Position numbers and translations under genes: made by a program
Source: Blastobasis lacticolella
Taxonomy: Eukaryota; Arthropoda; Insecta; Lepidoptera; Blastobasidae
NCBI GenBank assembly: GCA_905147135.1
Contig: LR990060.1
Coordinates: forward strand, 13,656,001-13,720,000
Length of the DNA stretch: 64,000 bases
Reading direction: 5' to 3'
The notes under the pieces: model-generated
Seen by the model: only the letters and a program-made list of their open reading frames with translations
Database searches by the model: none
What the model was told of the DNA's origin: nothing
Part shown: positions 21,530 to 31,639 of the stretch, piece by piece
Layout of the letters: every line of letters starts with the position of its first letter
Position numbering within the stretch: position 1 is the stretch's first letter

Positions 21530-21672
21530 CCTAGCATAAGTTGCTCTCGCGCGCGATAAGGGAGAAAAAGCGAGACATATGTGTTGCTATCTCTTTCGTC
21601 TTAGTATTGAGAGAAAGAGACAAACGCTCTCTCGCGGCGCGAGCTTTGTCGCGGACACACTTGTGCTAGGGC
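21530..21672. mobile_element. MITE family M2 (cctagcacaagt ends), copy 1
   Basis: cctagcataagttgctctcgcgcgcg at one end and cgcgagctttgtcgcggacacacttgtgctagg at the other. It interrupts ggatcag/gttttcg of the tandem unit. Copy 2, inverted, is at 57044-57167. Confidence 0.75.
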
Positions 21673-21790
21673 CACAGGTTTTCGAAATCGAATTTCGAAT
21701 TCGAAAGGTCGAGTTTCAAATTAGAATACTACTTACAAGGAAAAAAGGATGAAATGTAAAATAGATTAAAAAAATTACTACGTATTTTAA

Positions 21791-22242
21791 AGGTATGTTC
21801 CGGGTTTCCTACCGCGTACCTTTGTTGACGAGTAGCCCGATATTTCGACGCAGTTGCATGCATCATGGTCACGGGACGACAACAACTGTACGCGGCAACA
21901 ACGGGGCTACTCGTCAACAAAGGAACACGGTAGGAAACCCTCAGGGGGCGACGCGGGTAGGCCGGCTGGTGCGTGCGGGTGTGAGCGCCGGCGGGCTGGC
22001 TGGGGCCGGGCGCGCGCCGCACATGATTCGCCGGCGGTTATGTGCGTGGCGCGTATCGGTGCCCGGTGTCTCGCCGGGGTAAGCCCTCGCGCGCGCTGAT
22101 CGGTCTGCATGCGTCGCCCCCTACCTGGATGAGCTCGCTTAACTTCCCTTTGTTTTCCGTTAGATTTTTGACTTTTGAAAAGAGATTAATTAACGTAATC
22201 CTAATTCAATAAATACTTTTTCATTTTACCCGGAACATACCC
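21791..22242. mobile_element. TTAA foldback MITE M3, copy 1, with nested insert
   Basis: Flanked by TTAA (21787-21790 and 22243-22246). Ends are ggtatgttccgggtttcc and its complement, and the arms continue to gcccgatatttcg. The right arm is interrupted after aggaaaccc by a 287-bp retroposon (21941-22227). The uninterrupted form is at 40359-40547. Confidence 0.8.
21941..22227 (+). mobile_element. Retroposon J inside the TTAA MITE, 4-bp TSD
   Basis: Flanked by accc (21937-21940 and 22228-22231). The 5' part is very GC-rich (gccggcgggctggctggg, gggcgcgcgccg). The 3' part is tacctggatgagctcgcttaac...aattcaataaatactttttcatttt, with an AATAAA signal. The 3' part recurs at 30211-30348 with its own TSD. 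Confidence 0.75.
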
Positions 22243-22436
22243 TTAAAATGTGTAATAATAACCGAGATAGTTTAAAACATTAAATTACTACGTGTCAGTT
22301 ATTACGCTATTATACACTTAGGTCGGCCTATACATTCGTTTGCCTGGATCAGGTTTTCGAAATCGAATTTCGAATTTGACTATATATACGTCGTAAAAGG
22401 TTGGGTCGAATTTCAAATTCGAATGCTATGCGGATA

Positions 22437-22684
22437 ATAACCTAACCGACTGAAAAAGTCGGATAACCCGCGATCAAGTTAACATTCTAAACTGCTGGAC
22501 CAATTGTAACGAAACAAAGGTAAGAACCATTCCGATTAAACTGGCTTGCAAATAGAGAAAACAATTTTTCGCATTCGAATCGGTCGTTCCATTCGATAGC
22601 TACGATGCCACAGACAGATACACAAAGCCACAGATACACACGTCAAACTTATAACACCCCTCTTTTTCGTCGGGGGTTGAAAAG
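22437..22684. repeat. Repeat G, copy 2
   Basis: ccgactgaaaaagtcggataacc, aaactgctggaccaatt, cacagacagatacacaaagcc and cgtcgggggttgaaaag. Confidence 0.6.
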
Positions 22685-22689
22685 AACTT

Positions 22690-23036
22690 TAGAGACGGAT
22701 GGACATTTTATGGAATAATTATTACATTTTAATTATTATTACTTGACATTTTATATTTTATTGACATTTTATGGAATAATTAGTACGTTTGAATTATTAT
22801 TATTTGTCATTGTAATTTAATTATTTTAACTTAAGACATTTAATTTTAATTATTTGACATACTGAATTTTAGTGAATTGACATTTATTTAATTTTCTTTT
22901 TAATTTTATTATAAACAATCAAGTTCATGTGGCACTTGTAATATTTAGTATGCTTTGAGACGCATCATGGAGCCGCTGCCATTATTATATTACCGCCTTT
23001 ATGTACCTGTGATGTCTGAATAAATGATTATGATGA
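22690..23036 (+). mobile_element. LINE 3' untranslated end, family H
   Basis: AT-rich sequence with repeated ttgacattttatggaataatta, then ggcacttgtaatatttagtatgc...gcgcatcatggagccgctgcc-type end (22936-23036) with an AATAAA signal and ATGATG tail. Inverted copy at 40090-40215. Confidence 0.6.
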
Positions 23037-23509
23037 TGAAATGTAAAAAGATTACCAAGAAGCTACGTGTCAGCTCTAAAGGTGGAAGGAAAGGTGATGG
23101 AAGGAGGTGTGACGGCGCATGTAATACATTCTTTCCCTGGATTAGGTTTTCGAAATCGAATTTCGAATTCGAAAGGTCGAATTTCAAATTAGAATAGAAA
23201 TACTGATAAAAATAACTTTAGCGACCGATCAAATGTAAAAATATAAAAATAATTACCAAGTAGTTACGTGTCAGCTATGTGGGCTGGCCTGAGATGATGG
23301 AAAAAGGTGTTACATAGTCGCATGGCACGCTCCTACAGTGGGATGTGACCGCTCCTTACCTATATCATAGACAATACTATTGGTCTATGCCTAAATTAAT
23401 GTGTGTCTGGTCAGAGCTCTAGTGTTTTCAATATTTTTTATGCGAAGGAGAAATATGGGCTATAAAAGCACGAGATAGGGAGAGTGAATGATAACGATCT
23501 CCTGGAGCC

Positions 23510-23605
23510 CTATTATTGAAACCGCTCGCATGGACCTAGGCCTTTCACACTCGTGGTAAGTAACTAGAGATGGAAAATACCAGCTCGGGTGGATGTGAGC
23601 GGCTT
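23510..23605. mobile_element. MITE family M1, diverged inverted copy
   Basis: attgaaaccgctcgcatgg...tcacactcgtggtaagtaact...ggtggatgtgagcggcttc. The centre is in opposite orientation to the other copies. Confidence 0.55.
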
Positions 23606-23760
23606 CTAAAATACCTGGACCTGCGCATAAACTTTTCATTTCGACATTATTTCATATTGTTCGAAAAATCCGGACTTCGAAGTCTAAAATATCCAGATAT
23701 TACGGATAACGAATTATCCAGATTCCATTCCACCAAACCCTAGCACCGCCACAGGGCTAC

Positions 23761-24290
23761 CCAACCCGTAGCCATAATAAAGATATAAAGCGGCGTGCAC
23801 ACGAGTTGTAATAAAGACCGCCCGCGCCAAGATCTGTAATGTTCGTGTTTGTGCCGATATTTATTGCCTGCTCGATAAACAGGGGGCGTGGTGTTTATAT
23901 CGCTCCAATAACTAGCTGTATTAAGGCGGTTTCAGGTTCGATTGACGCATTTTTTTATAATGTAGTATGACAGATGGCTTACGAAAAGTATCTATCGTGC
24001 GAATGTGAATGGAAGAGCGGCAGAGGGCGCGCGAAAAGGACATAACGCTGTTTTTGCAAAAAGGTTAGGCCAGGCATAGAAAACAGAAGACTTTTCGGTT
24101 TTCTATGACCCAACCCGTAGCCAAATAAAGATATAAAGCGGCGTGCACACGAGTTGTAATAAAGACCGCCCGCGCCAGGAACGTGTTTGTGCTGATATTT
24201 ATTGCCTGCTCGATAAACAGGGGGCGTGGTGTGTATATCGCTCCAATAACTAGCTGGTTTAAGGCGGTTGCAGGTTCGATTGAAGAAATT
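23761..24290. repeat. Local direct duplication, 349-bp period
   Basis: ccaacccgtagcc...ataaagatataaagcggcg...gaccgcccgcgcc...gctcgataaacagggggcg...ggttcgattga occurs at 23761-23944 and 24110-24285 with few differences. Non-coding; family unknown. Confidence 0.8.
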
Positions 24291-25660
24291 TTTATCAAGT
24301 GTATTGTTTTTTGTATGGAGAGACGATTGGACAACGGTGACCGCTTACTATCAGGTGGACCGTCCGTGTGCTCCCTGGGCAATATAAAAAATACGGCTTA
24401 CGAAAGGTATCTATGAGTAAATGAATATAAAAGCAGCAAATGATTTTTGTCAGAAAAACAGACATACGTTTTTTCACGAGCTTTTTGACAGTGAGTGTAA
24501 AAATATAAGTGGATAGAAAAGTATGCGCAGTTTGTTTACTGGTGGTGGGCCTATATCGAGCCTGAGGAAGGAGTCCCCCTGGACCTGGTAACACTGCCTT
24601 TGTAGCTGTTGCCGCTGTTTCGGGACTCGATGCCTCTCCACCGAGAATCCTGTAGAAACGCTTCTACTACCTTTCGCCTGTACGTGGGCCAGCTCGTGTC
24701 AAAATGCTAAGGTTTGACGTCACGTAGCGAAATTTTTGTTAGGCAAATATCTTATCCGGGCCCGCCCAAGACCTGGTCGCGTTAACCGACTTAACGCAGG
24801 AGTAGGGCAATCCTCCTGCGCCTCGTTTTGCGACGCCCTATATCCGTGTCCGGTATTCTTATACATATACATGTAATAAATTTTTACGGTGTTTTGACTG
24901 TCTACGGGCGGCGTCTTCCATCCGATCAGCAAAAACCCTTCATGGAAGAGCTGATTCACCAGAGCTCGTCCGTCTGCCAGTAGCGGGATCACGTGGAGGA
25001 CTCTGATATTGTGGTAGGGCCCAGTACCCTTATCAAATCAAAATGCCAGTCAAATGTGTCTCGATGATACGAACATAGCTTTAAGGATGTTGTTTTCTCT
25101 GTTGCTACCGCACGTACCGACTGTATCCTGTATTTGTGCAATAAAGTGTTCATTCATTCATTCATTTATGAAATCCAACAAATTCGAAAAGATCTTCGGA
25201 GCGCCGCCGCCGCCATTTTTCATGACGTCGCCCAGGTTTAGTGTGCACACACCCTAACAATTTAATGTCTTCAACAGACCTGCGGTTCATAATGCTTGCT
25301 TTTTGTTATGGGGAACGTTTGTAATTGTAATGACTTCATAATAGATGCAGTGCTTATTGATGGTATTGACACAATAAATTATTATGGTCTTGACAGGTAC
25401 AGTCTGCTCGTAACTTAAATCACCATGGTATGGGATGTTGGTGGTTTTGTATATATGTATATATGTATAATGTACATTAGGATAGTAATAATCGTTTTAT
25501 AGACATCTTTTTAGTTATATACTACGCTGTCACAGATGAGCCGACAGCCCACCTGAAGTATGAAATTAGCAAATAGGTGAGAATTGAAATTAATGTAAAA
25601 GAAAAACGGGTTTAAAAAATTCTCAAATACTTCATTATTCTAAATGCTACATTTTTAACG
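24291..25660. other. Unassigned intergenic DNA
   Basis: Contains a repeat E piece (about 24335-24385), a region at 24540-25020 with a 90-codon minus ORF (24720-24992) that I do not recognise, and a run of cattcattcattc at about 25152. No supported gene. Confidence 0.35.
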
Positions 25661-25665
25661 TCGGA

Positions 25666-26700
25666 TTGTGTCTATTTTCCCATATTATGCATGATTATTT
25701 TTTGATAATAGCAATTATTAATTTCCCTATTAAAATTCCTGAGCCTATAATGTGCATTCAAAACCACCATTGGTTTGCTGTGGTCCCAAAATCTTGGGAC
25801 CACAGCATAATTTTATGCAAAGCTCATGCTGCGCAGATGCTAAACAAGCCTGGGAGAGCTTATGTCCGAGTGAGACTCCCCCAGAGTCTTCGATTCACCA
25901 ACGGCTTTGAGATGAGCCACTTTGTAAAAAAAATTCAAAAAGATTTAATAGATTCTTCGGCAAGTGTTTCGGAACGTGCTCGTCTCTTGGCCGTTTCTGA
26001 GCGGGAGTCAGGATTCTGGCTTCAAGCTGTCCCTTCCCTGAATATCTGTACCGTTTTAGATAACTTGTCGTTATCTATTTCTTTGGGTTTGAGGTGGGGG
26101 GTTAACCTTGTTCATCCACATTGGTGTCCCTGTGGTGCATATGTAGATTCGCTGGGGCATCACGGTCTGTCATGTAGTCGTAGCGCAGGCCGAATCTCCA
26201 GACACGCGGCAATAAATGCCGTCATCCGAAGGGCGCTTGTCACCGTCAACGTACCGGCCGTATTAGAGCCGAATGGTACCGTACGTGACGATGGCAAGAG
26301 GCCTGACGGCATGACGCTCATTGCTTGGAAACGTGGGAGGGTGCTGGTGTGGGACGCTACTTGCGTGGACACTCTGGCGCCGTCTCAAGTAACCTCTACC
26401 GCCCGCAGCACTGGAGCTGCGGCCTCTGCTGGTGAGGACCTCAAACGTAGGAAATATGAAAGCCTTCTTCTTAAGGAGGACTTCATATTTCAGCCGTTTG
26501 GGGTTAAGACGTTGGGACCGCGGGGCCCTGATGCTTTAAAGTTTGCAAAGCTGATTGACACCACAGGTGACCGGAGAGCTGGCGCGTTCCTCGGACAGAG
26601 AATAAGTATTGCTATCCAACGAGGCAACGCAGCTAGCTTTCTGGGCACCATTCCGCGGAACAACGGTGTGGATGATTTTTTTAAATATATAATATTTTAG
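25666..26700 (+). CDS. Retroelement C-terminal module: zinc finger plus PD-(D/E)XK-like motif
   Basis: An open frame of 344 codons. From about residue 63 it matches a protein tail I recognise from invertebrate RT-encoding elements. Motifs: ERESGFWLQAVPS, then C154-P-C156-G...HHGLSC170 (CxC...H...C finger), SAGRISRH, DGKRPDG (R212-P213-D214), VWDATC (D230), and the end LGQRISIAIQRGNAASFL. A CCHC finger followed by RPD...D is the layout of the restriction-like endonuclease of R2-group LINEs. Relationship to R2 is inference, since the lysine expected after D230 is Thr232. No reverse transcriptase lies upstream, so the copy is 5'-truncated. The first about 60 residues are probably not native. No stop or frameshift in the matching part. 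Confidence 0.6.
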   Translation: MCLFSHIMHDYFLIIAIINFPIKIPEPIMCIQNHHWFAVVPKSWDHSIILCKAHAAQMLNKPGRAYVRVRLPQSLRFTNGFEMSHFVKKIQKDLIDSSASVSERARLLAVSERESGFWLQAVPSLNICTVLDNLSLSISLGLRWGVNLVHPHWCPCGAYVDSLGHHGLSCSRSAGRISRHAAINAVIRRALVTVNVPAVLEPNGTVRDDGKRPDGMTLIAWKRGRVLVWDATCVDTLAPSQVTSTARSTGAAASAGEDLKRRKYESLLLKEDFIFQPFGVKTLGPRGPDALKFAKLIDTTGDRRAGAFLGQRISIAIQRGNAASFLGTIPRNNGVDDFFKYIIF

Positions 26701-27220
26701 TATTAGTGTTTAATTTTATTCTAATTGTAAATATTTTGTCTCCATACTGTAGATATAATTACTATAACTATTAAACTGTTATTTTGACATTATTTATTGT
26801 AAGTAGCTAGGTATTAATTTTCTATTTACATCTTAATTATTATGAATTGTTACGATATTGTTATTTTTAATGATTTAAATGACATGGATTAATACTATAC
26901 GTATCAGAATTTAATCACTTAAATGTGTTAGACAAGTCTAATTAAGTATTTAATTTTTATTTATGATCTACGATGAATTCTTGATAAAAAGGCTTATCTA
27001 ATATCCGATTGCACTAAAGTTTAGGCGGCGCTTAAGTGGATTTAAGACAAGGAAACGCATTGCATCAACACCATTCTAACCTTGTGAAAACAAAACTCGT
27101 TAAAACGAAATATGCTATGACAACTCTATAATAACTTTATGACTCTGATTTTGCGACTCCTATAGTAAATAATACTAAGAATAGTATTATCTTGAGGCGA
27201 CAACTTTGGGGGCAATGAAA
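26701..27220. other. AT-rich 3' flank of the zinc-finger ORF
   Basis: Very AT-rich and probably partly the element's 3' untranslated region. No tail or target-site duplication found. Confidence 0.35.
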
Positions 27221-27224
27221 CGGT

Positions 27225-27625
27225 GGTGGTTACGGTATCCGAGCGCAGCGAGAGCGAGAGATAGCGGGTTCGAATCCCGCTGCGGCGATGTACTAATGAC
27301 TATTTTCTGAGTTATGTACATTACTACTCTCTCTCTTCCGACCGGTTTCGGCCATGGCGACCTCTTCAACCCCTAATCAGATCTGCGCTGATGCGCACGA
27401 AGATGGCACTATGTACATTAGTTGAATGCGCTCCGGACGATTTCGTCATTTTCTTAAACTTGTCCTTTTTAATCTTGACGCTATGCTCTTACATCACATT
27501 ACACAAAACATCATGATAAAACCTGCACATTCAGACGATTGAATGTGTAACCATGATCCAATCTGGTCAGGTTTCCCTGGTAGCGGGATGACGGAGGTCA
27601 GATGGCAATCGCTATAATCTGTCCA
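27225..27625 (+). mobile_element. SINE-B interrupted by an 87-bp insert
   Basis: Head with gcgggttcgaatcccgctgcgg, then gagttatgtacatta, then an insert at 27324-27410, then a repeat of atgtacatta and the rest of the SINE (cctgcacattcagacg...cagatggcaatcgc). The anticodon-arm region is also altered (gagcgcagcgagagcgag). Confidence 0.8.
27324..27410. mobile_element. 87-bp insert with 10-bp target-site duplication
   Basis: Flanked by atgtacatta at 27314-27323 and 27411-27420. The sequence (ctactctctctcttccgac...gatggcact) has no tail and no inverted ends, and I do not recognise it. Confidence 0.75.
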
Positions 27626-27975
27626 GACTGACTTGTCTTATTTGGTTAAGGAAATAATGTATTTAAATGGATAATGTGCAGCAGTATTCGTTGAAATTAA
27701 CATTCTATGTGTTTCTTGCATAATTCAAGATATAAATGTATACACAATGTACGTAGCGTGAATGATACAATATATCATAAAAAAAAAATTAATTTTGAAA
27801 TTATTTTTAGACACCCGTTCCTGAGAAAAAGGATCTTGATCTAGTATCGACAGACAGCCAGACGTACAGACGGACAATGCAAATAAGGGTCCTGTTCTTA
27901 CGGCAGCTACGTTGCATTCGCCCAAATATCCAACAAACATGCTACTAGGCGCCGGCGTGCCAAATATTCTCCATC

Positions 27976-28095
27976 CATCCATCCTCACAGCCCAAAGAGT
28001 CCACTGCAGGACTTCGGGCCTCTCCCACAAAGTGGAGGTTGTTGCCATAATCTCCAGCCTACGGAGACTTTTAGATTTTGTGCCTTGTGCGTGCC
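27976..28095 (-). mobile_element. SINE-C fragment
   Basis: cacagcccaaagagtccactgcagg...cctctcccacaaagtggagg...ccagcctacggagac. Internally deleted. Confidence 0.65.
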
Positions 28096-28099
28096 AAAT

Positions 28100-29455
28100 A
28101 TGCGTAACATAATTTCGTATCCTTTGAAGTGTGTTAAAAACCGACAAGTGGACGGATACGCGTATTGGCTATTCGCGCTTATGCGTTACGCATCCCAAAT
28201 AGCCCTCACAAATATAGACGAATGAGTCCTCCATACTTCGTCGTATGCGGCCGAATAATGCTCATAACATGTTTGTTATGCATATTTGTGACGTGTTATT
28301 ACGCATAACGAAGGTTAGAGGTTTAACGTCATTAGAGGTCTGGAACTTAACCCCAAACCCCAAACTTTTGCCCCTTGGTTCTCAACATCGCATAAATATC
28401 ATCCGTCGAACGAATATTAATCTTAAATTACCAGATACAACAAACATCTTGTAAGCAAAGCGGTCGGGAAAGGCGAAGCCAATTTAAAAATAAAATAAAA
28501 ACAATATTTATCTTTCGCCGGTCTCGGAATGAAAGGCGGCGTTGTGTTACTTATATTAACATTGGCAGGGGAATAAATCGTCAACTCGCTTCGTGCGATA
28601 GGGTAGGTGACTGATACGTTTTTCATATCTACTATACATATAAAACTAAAAAGCCGTGTTTGTACATTTACGGTCTTATTCATAAAAATATTTTTAATAG
28701 GTTTAAAACGTTCATTCGATAAAACACTCATTCGGCTTTTAAAACGTCTTTTTAAAATATATTTTCTTCATAAACGTGCCATAAACTAATGGTCTGGTAA
28801 AATACAAATTGGCATCGTCATGTGGTCGCTCTGATAAATTTTAAGCCAAACATAAAATCGCTTGTAGATAAGTCTCAAAAAAAGTTTAATGTGCTGAAAT
28901 TTGCTTTCAAAACAGAGCTCCGAAGAAAATGATAGAAGTCATGGCTGTATGGATGCATCCCCTTTTGCCTATCCTCTTCATAAAAGTCAAGAATAAGGTC
29001 ACGAGCACAAACTATGAACTAATCAATCACAATAAATCTAGCCGGGTTTGCTTTGAATGTTATATTTTTGTATGTAACAATGCGCAAGCGTACTGGCTTC
29101 ACAAAGTAAATAAAATCAGCTGTGCCGTGTGATGGCGGCCATGTTTATCATTAATATAGGTTTATCAACGGTTTAAAGAAGGGATTAGCCTTCTTAAGTT
29201 ATGACGCCGTTAATGAATGTTATAATACAATTACGGGATTTTGAAGAATGTTTTTCAAGAATAATACTTTAGCAAGCTTAAAATCTCCAATGAAGCACCC
29301 ATTACTTTTTATGAACCGTTAAGATATACCAAAAAAAGCAGTCGGGCTGAGACTTAGTGAGACATAAGTAGGCCAAATTGTTAGATTTTTTACTGTTTGA
29401 CTGTCTGATTTTGATGGGGTTTTCATAGTTTAGTAGTTTGTGGTACTTAATATCT
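28100..29455. other. Unassigned intergenic DNA
   Basis: No element end, tail or convincing coding sequence. Several 60-100-codon ORFs are unsupported. Confidence 0.35.
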
Positions 29456-29459
29456 AAGT

Positions 29460-29600
29460 AATGTAACACAGGGTATCATATTATCCTAGCTCAGGCAAAA
29501 AAATATTTTTATTTTTACCTTTTACGTGTTTTTTAACTCTAAAATTGAAATGTATTCCACAAGATTTAAAAAACTTTTTATTATTATTATTATTATTAAT
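29460..29600 (+). repeat. Retroposon tail F, copy 2
   Basis: cacagggtatcatattatcctagc...ccttttacgtgttttttaac...cttttta followed by (TTA)n. Opposite orientation to 18310-18440. Confidence 0.6.
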
Positions 29601-29639
29601 GTCTTATTTGTTTAAAAACCATAAATTTTACTAGGACTA

Positions 29640-29850
29640 GGTAATCATCATTATCCTAACGCTTATCCCGGTTTCTGTCAAGGACAGCTTGTCTTGCTCA
29701 TTTTTCTGCACTTCGCCCGGTCTTCGGCATCCTCGCTTCGTAAGCCGTTCGCTCTCGCGTCCAACTTAGCGAAGTCTCTCCATCGCTTCTTACGCCGTCC
29801 ACGGGGCCTCTTTCCTGATACCGGCAGGTTCAGGCCTTGAAGTATATTCA
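29640..29850 (-). mobile_element. LINE RT C-terminal relic
   Basis: The minus strand reads LNLPVSGKRPRGRRKKR then WRDFAKLDARANGLRSEDA, an RTE-type 'R-G-R-x-x-K-R-W' tail. Confidence 0.6.
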
Positions 29851-29934
29851 AAGTTCAAAGTAATTTATTTGTAACATAGTTAACAGGCATATAGTACATA
29901 AAAGTTTTATAATGTTTGTAGTATATCTATGTTT

Positions 29935-30196
29935 ACGCCGTGTGGTGTCCGGCACAGTAGACTAGCACCAACCCCTTACACTCGTGGGTGTCGTACAAGA
30001 CGACTAATGTTTTCGAGGCAAGAGATCTAGAGTCTCCGTAGACAGTAGAATGGGCAGCAGCGTTTTCCATTGCTCCATTTATAACACTGCGATCTCCAAC
30101 CCGCCTGCCAAGCGTGGAGATTATGGCAATAACCTCCCCTTTCGTGGGAGAGGCCCTAAGTTCTGCAGTGGACTTTTGTGGGCTGTGATAATGATC
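29935..30196 (+). mobile_element. SINE-C, full copy with 9-bp TSD
   Basis: Flanked by tctatgttt at 29926-29934 and 30197-30205. Begins acgccgtgtggtgtccgg and ends gggctgtgataatga. Confidence 0.87.
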
Positions 30197-30210
30197 TCTA
30201 TGTTTGGCCC

Positions 30211-30348
30211 CATACCTGGATGAGCTTAACTTCCCTTTGTTTACCGTTACATTTTTGACTTTTGAAAAGAGTTTAATTAACGTATTCCTAATTCAATAAA
30301 TACTTTTTCATTTTCATTCATTTCATTTTCATTTCATTTCATTTTCAT
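30211..30348 (+). mobile_element. Retroposon J, truncated copy with 8-bp TSD
   Basis: Flanked by tttggccc at 30203-30210 and 30349-30356. catacctggatgagcttaac...aataaatactttttcatttt followed by a (CATTT)n-rich tail. Its left TSD overlaps the right TSD of the SINE-C copy. Confidence 0.82.
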
Positions 30349-30774
30349 TTTGGCCCAGTTTTGGGCATACAAATATCAAAGTAATAATTTTGGTTAAGGC
30401 AACTACCCTATTAAGCATTTAAACTCCGGCTCGCCGCGAAATTACTAACCCGTATTTCCATATTTGACCGCCTTGTATAATAACTATGGAGCAATCTACA
30501 CTAATATTATGAATTGCTACACCTGCGACTTTGTTCTTAGTTATGGGAAGGGACATTTTGATAAAGGATTATTTGTAGACTAGAGAGTAGTTTGTTTGTT
30601 TGTTATTTTGACAGTTCTTTTTGTTTTTAACGTTATCTACGTTAAAAACAAACCCATAAATGATTATTATACTTACATGTACATACGCAGTCATTCAATT
30701 AGTGTGACAAAAGTGTGCGTGAGTAAATGCAAAATGGGAAATGCAATTCATCATCATCATAAATCCTGGTTCTG

Positions 30775-30960
30775 CTCTAAACCACAGGTAGCCCACCTCA
30801 TGGTAAGTGAGAACTGTCACCTATAACATCTACAATTCCTACATTTAGGTTGCAGGTAACAAAAATACAGTACCGCAAGTGCGTTGTCACTATGAGGACT
30901 AAGATGAAATGCCCCATGCCTGTAATGGCCTGCTGGCTAGGTAGCCAGCAGCCATCCTTC
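30775..30960 (-). repeat. Dispersed repeat D, inverted copy
   Basis: ggtagcccacctcatggtaag...aggttgcaggtaac...gtgcgttgtcactatgaggactaagatg...gctggctagg. Confidence 0.62.
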
Positions 30961-31460
30961 AAACCGTAACACAACAATGTGAGTCCACTTCTCTCGGTCT
31001 TCGGCATCTTTCGTGGTGACTAATGCTCTACACCAAAAAATCGAACCCCTTCACTCGCAGAGCAACCCGAGATGGTGACTCCTGCGCTGCTCGGATTCCC
31101 AAACACCATTCCGAGAGTCCGGAACAAAAACAGGCCAATAAAGGTATCCGGATTACAAAGGAGTTCGAATTACACATTCCACTGTCAGAGATTTCGGTTG
31201 ACGACACAGTATGGCAAGAACCAGTAGCACAAGATAATACCAACGTAACTAGCAGGTTATCTCAACCGTGTTCTGGGAACTCTAGCCACTTCTAGACGTT
31301 CTAGTCCAGGATCATTAGGGGACCCACTGAAAACCAGCGTCACGGTGACTGTCGTGGCATATGCTGAGTGTGGCCCATGGCACTCTCCACATGGCACAGG
31401 TAACGAGATTAGAGTGTAATAGAGTGGAAAAGACTAAACGTGTTTCAATTACTTTACTTT
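30961..31460. other. Unassigned intergenic DNA
   Basis: Includes a 90-codon plus ORF (31023-31295) without recognisable domain; I do not call it a gene. Confidence 0.3.
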
Positions 31461-31465
31461 ATTTA

Positions 31466-31635
31466 CTATCATCTTAGCGTTAATGTCCCGGTTGTACTCT
31501 CACACGCGAGGGTCCGGTGTCCGCCTTGACAATTACCCAGGATTTGGCGGATCAGGCAGTTATAGTGGAGTGACTGCCGTCTCATCTCCGTGAAGCTGTT
31601 AACATGGGAACCTGACCAGATTGGATAATGGTGCT
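31466..31635 (-). mobile_element. SINE-B 3' half
   Basis: atcatcttagcgttaatgtcccgg...ggatttggcggatcaggcag...cctgaccagattggataatgg. Confidence 0.72.
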
Positions 31636-31639
31636 AATA

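Larger units (their letters stand above)
21110..23320. repeat. Degenerate tandem repeat array, split by insertions
   Basis: A unit of roughly 200-280 bp recurs about five times. Part one is gatgaaatgtaa, attaccaagtagttacgtgtcagc and gggctggcctg. Part two is gtaatacattcgtttgcctggatcagg, ttttcgaaatcgaatttcg and aaaggtcgaatttcaaattagaat. Copies are visible at about 21115-21185, 21392-21530, 21672-21787 continued at 22247-22430, 23030-23200 and 23215-23320. The ttcgaaatcgaatttcgaa core is near-palindromic. MITEs M2 and M3 and other repeats (21190, 22437, 22936) are inserted in it. Class unknown. Confidence 0.65.

Noticed and set aside
21729..22110. Several overlapping ORFs of 67-97 codons with Arg/Pro/Gly-rich products
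   Set aside because: They arise from the GC-rich nested retroposon and the palindromic arms; all frames are open because of base composition.
24065..24382. 105-codon minus-strand ORF
   Set aside because: Lies across a local non-coding duplication, with no domain and no homologous frame in the other unit.
27725..28147. 140-codon minus-strand ORF
   Set aside because: Part of it is the reverse of SINE-C sequence; the rest shows no domain.
31023..31295. 90-codon ORF as a small host gene
   Set aside because: No domain, no splice or promoter context, and both flanks are repeats.
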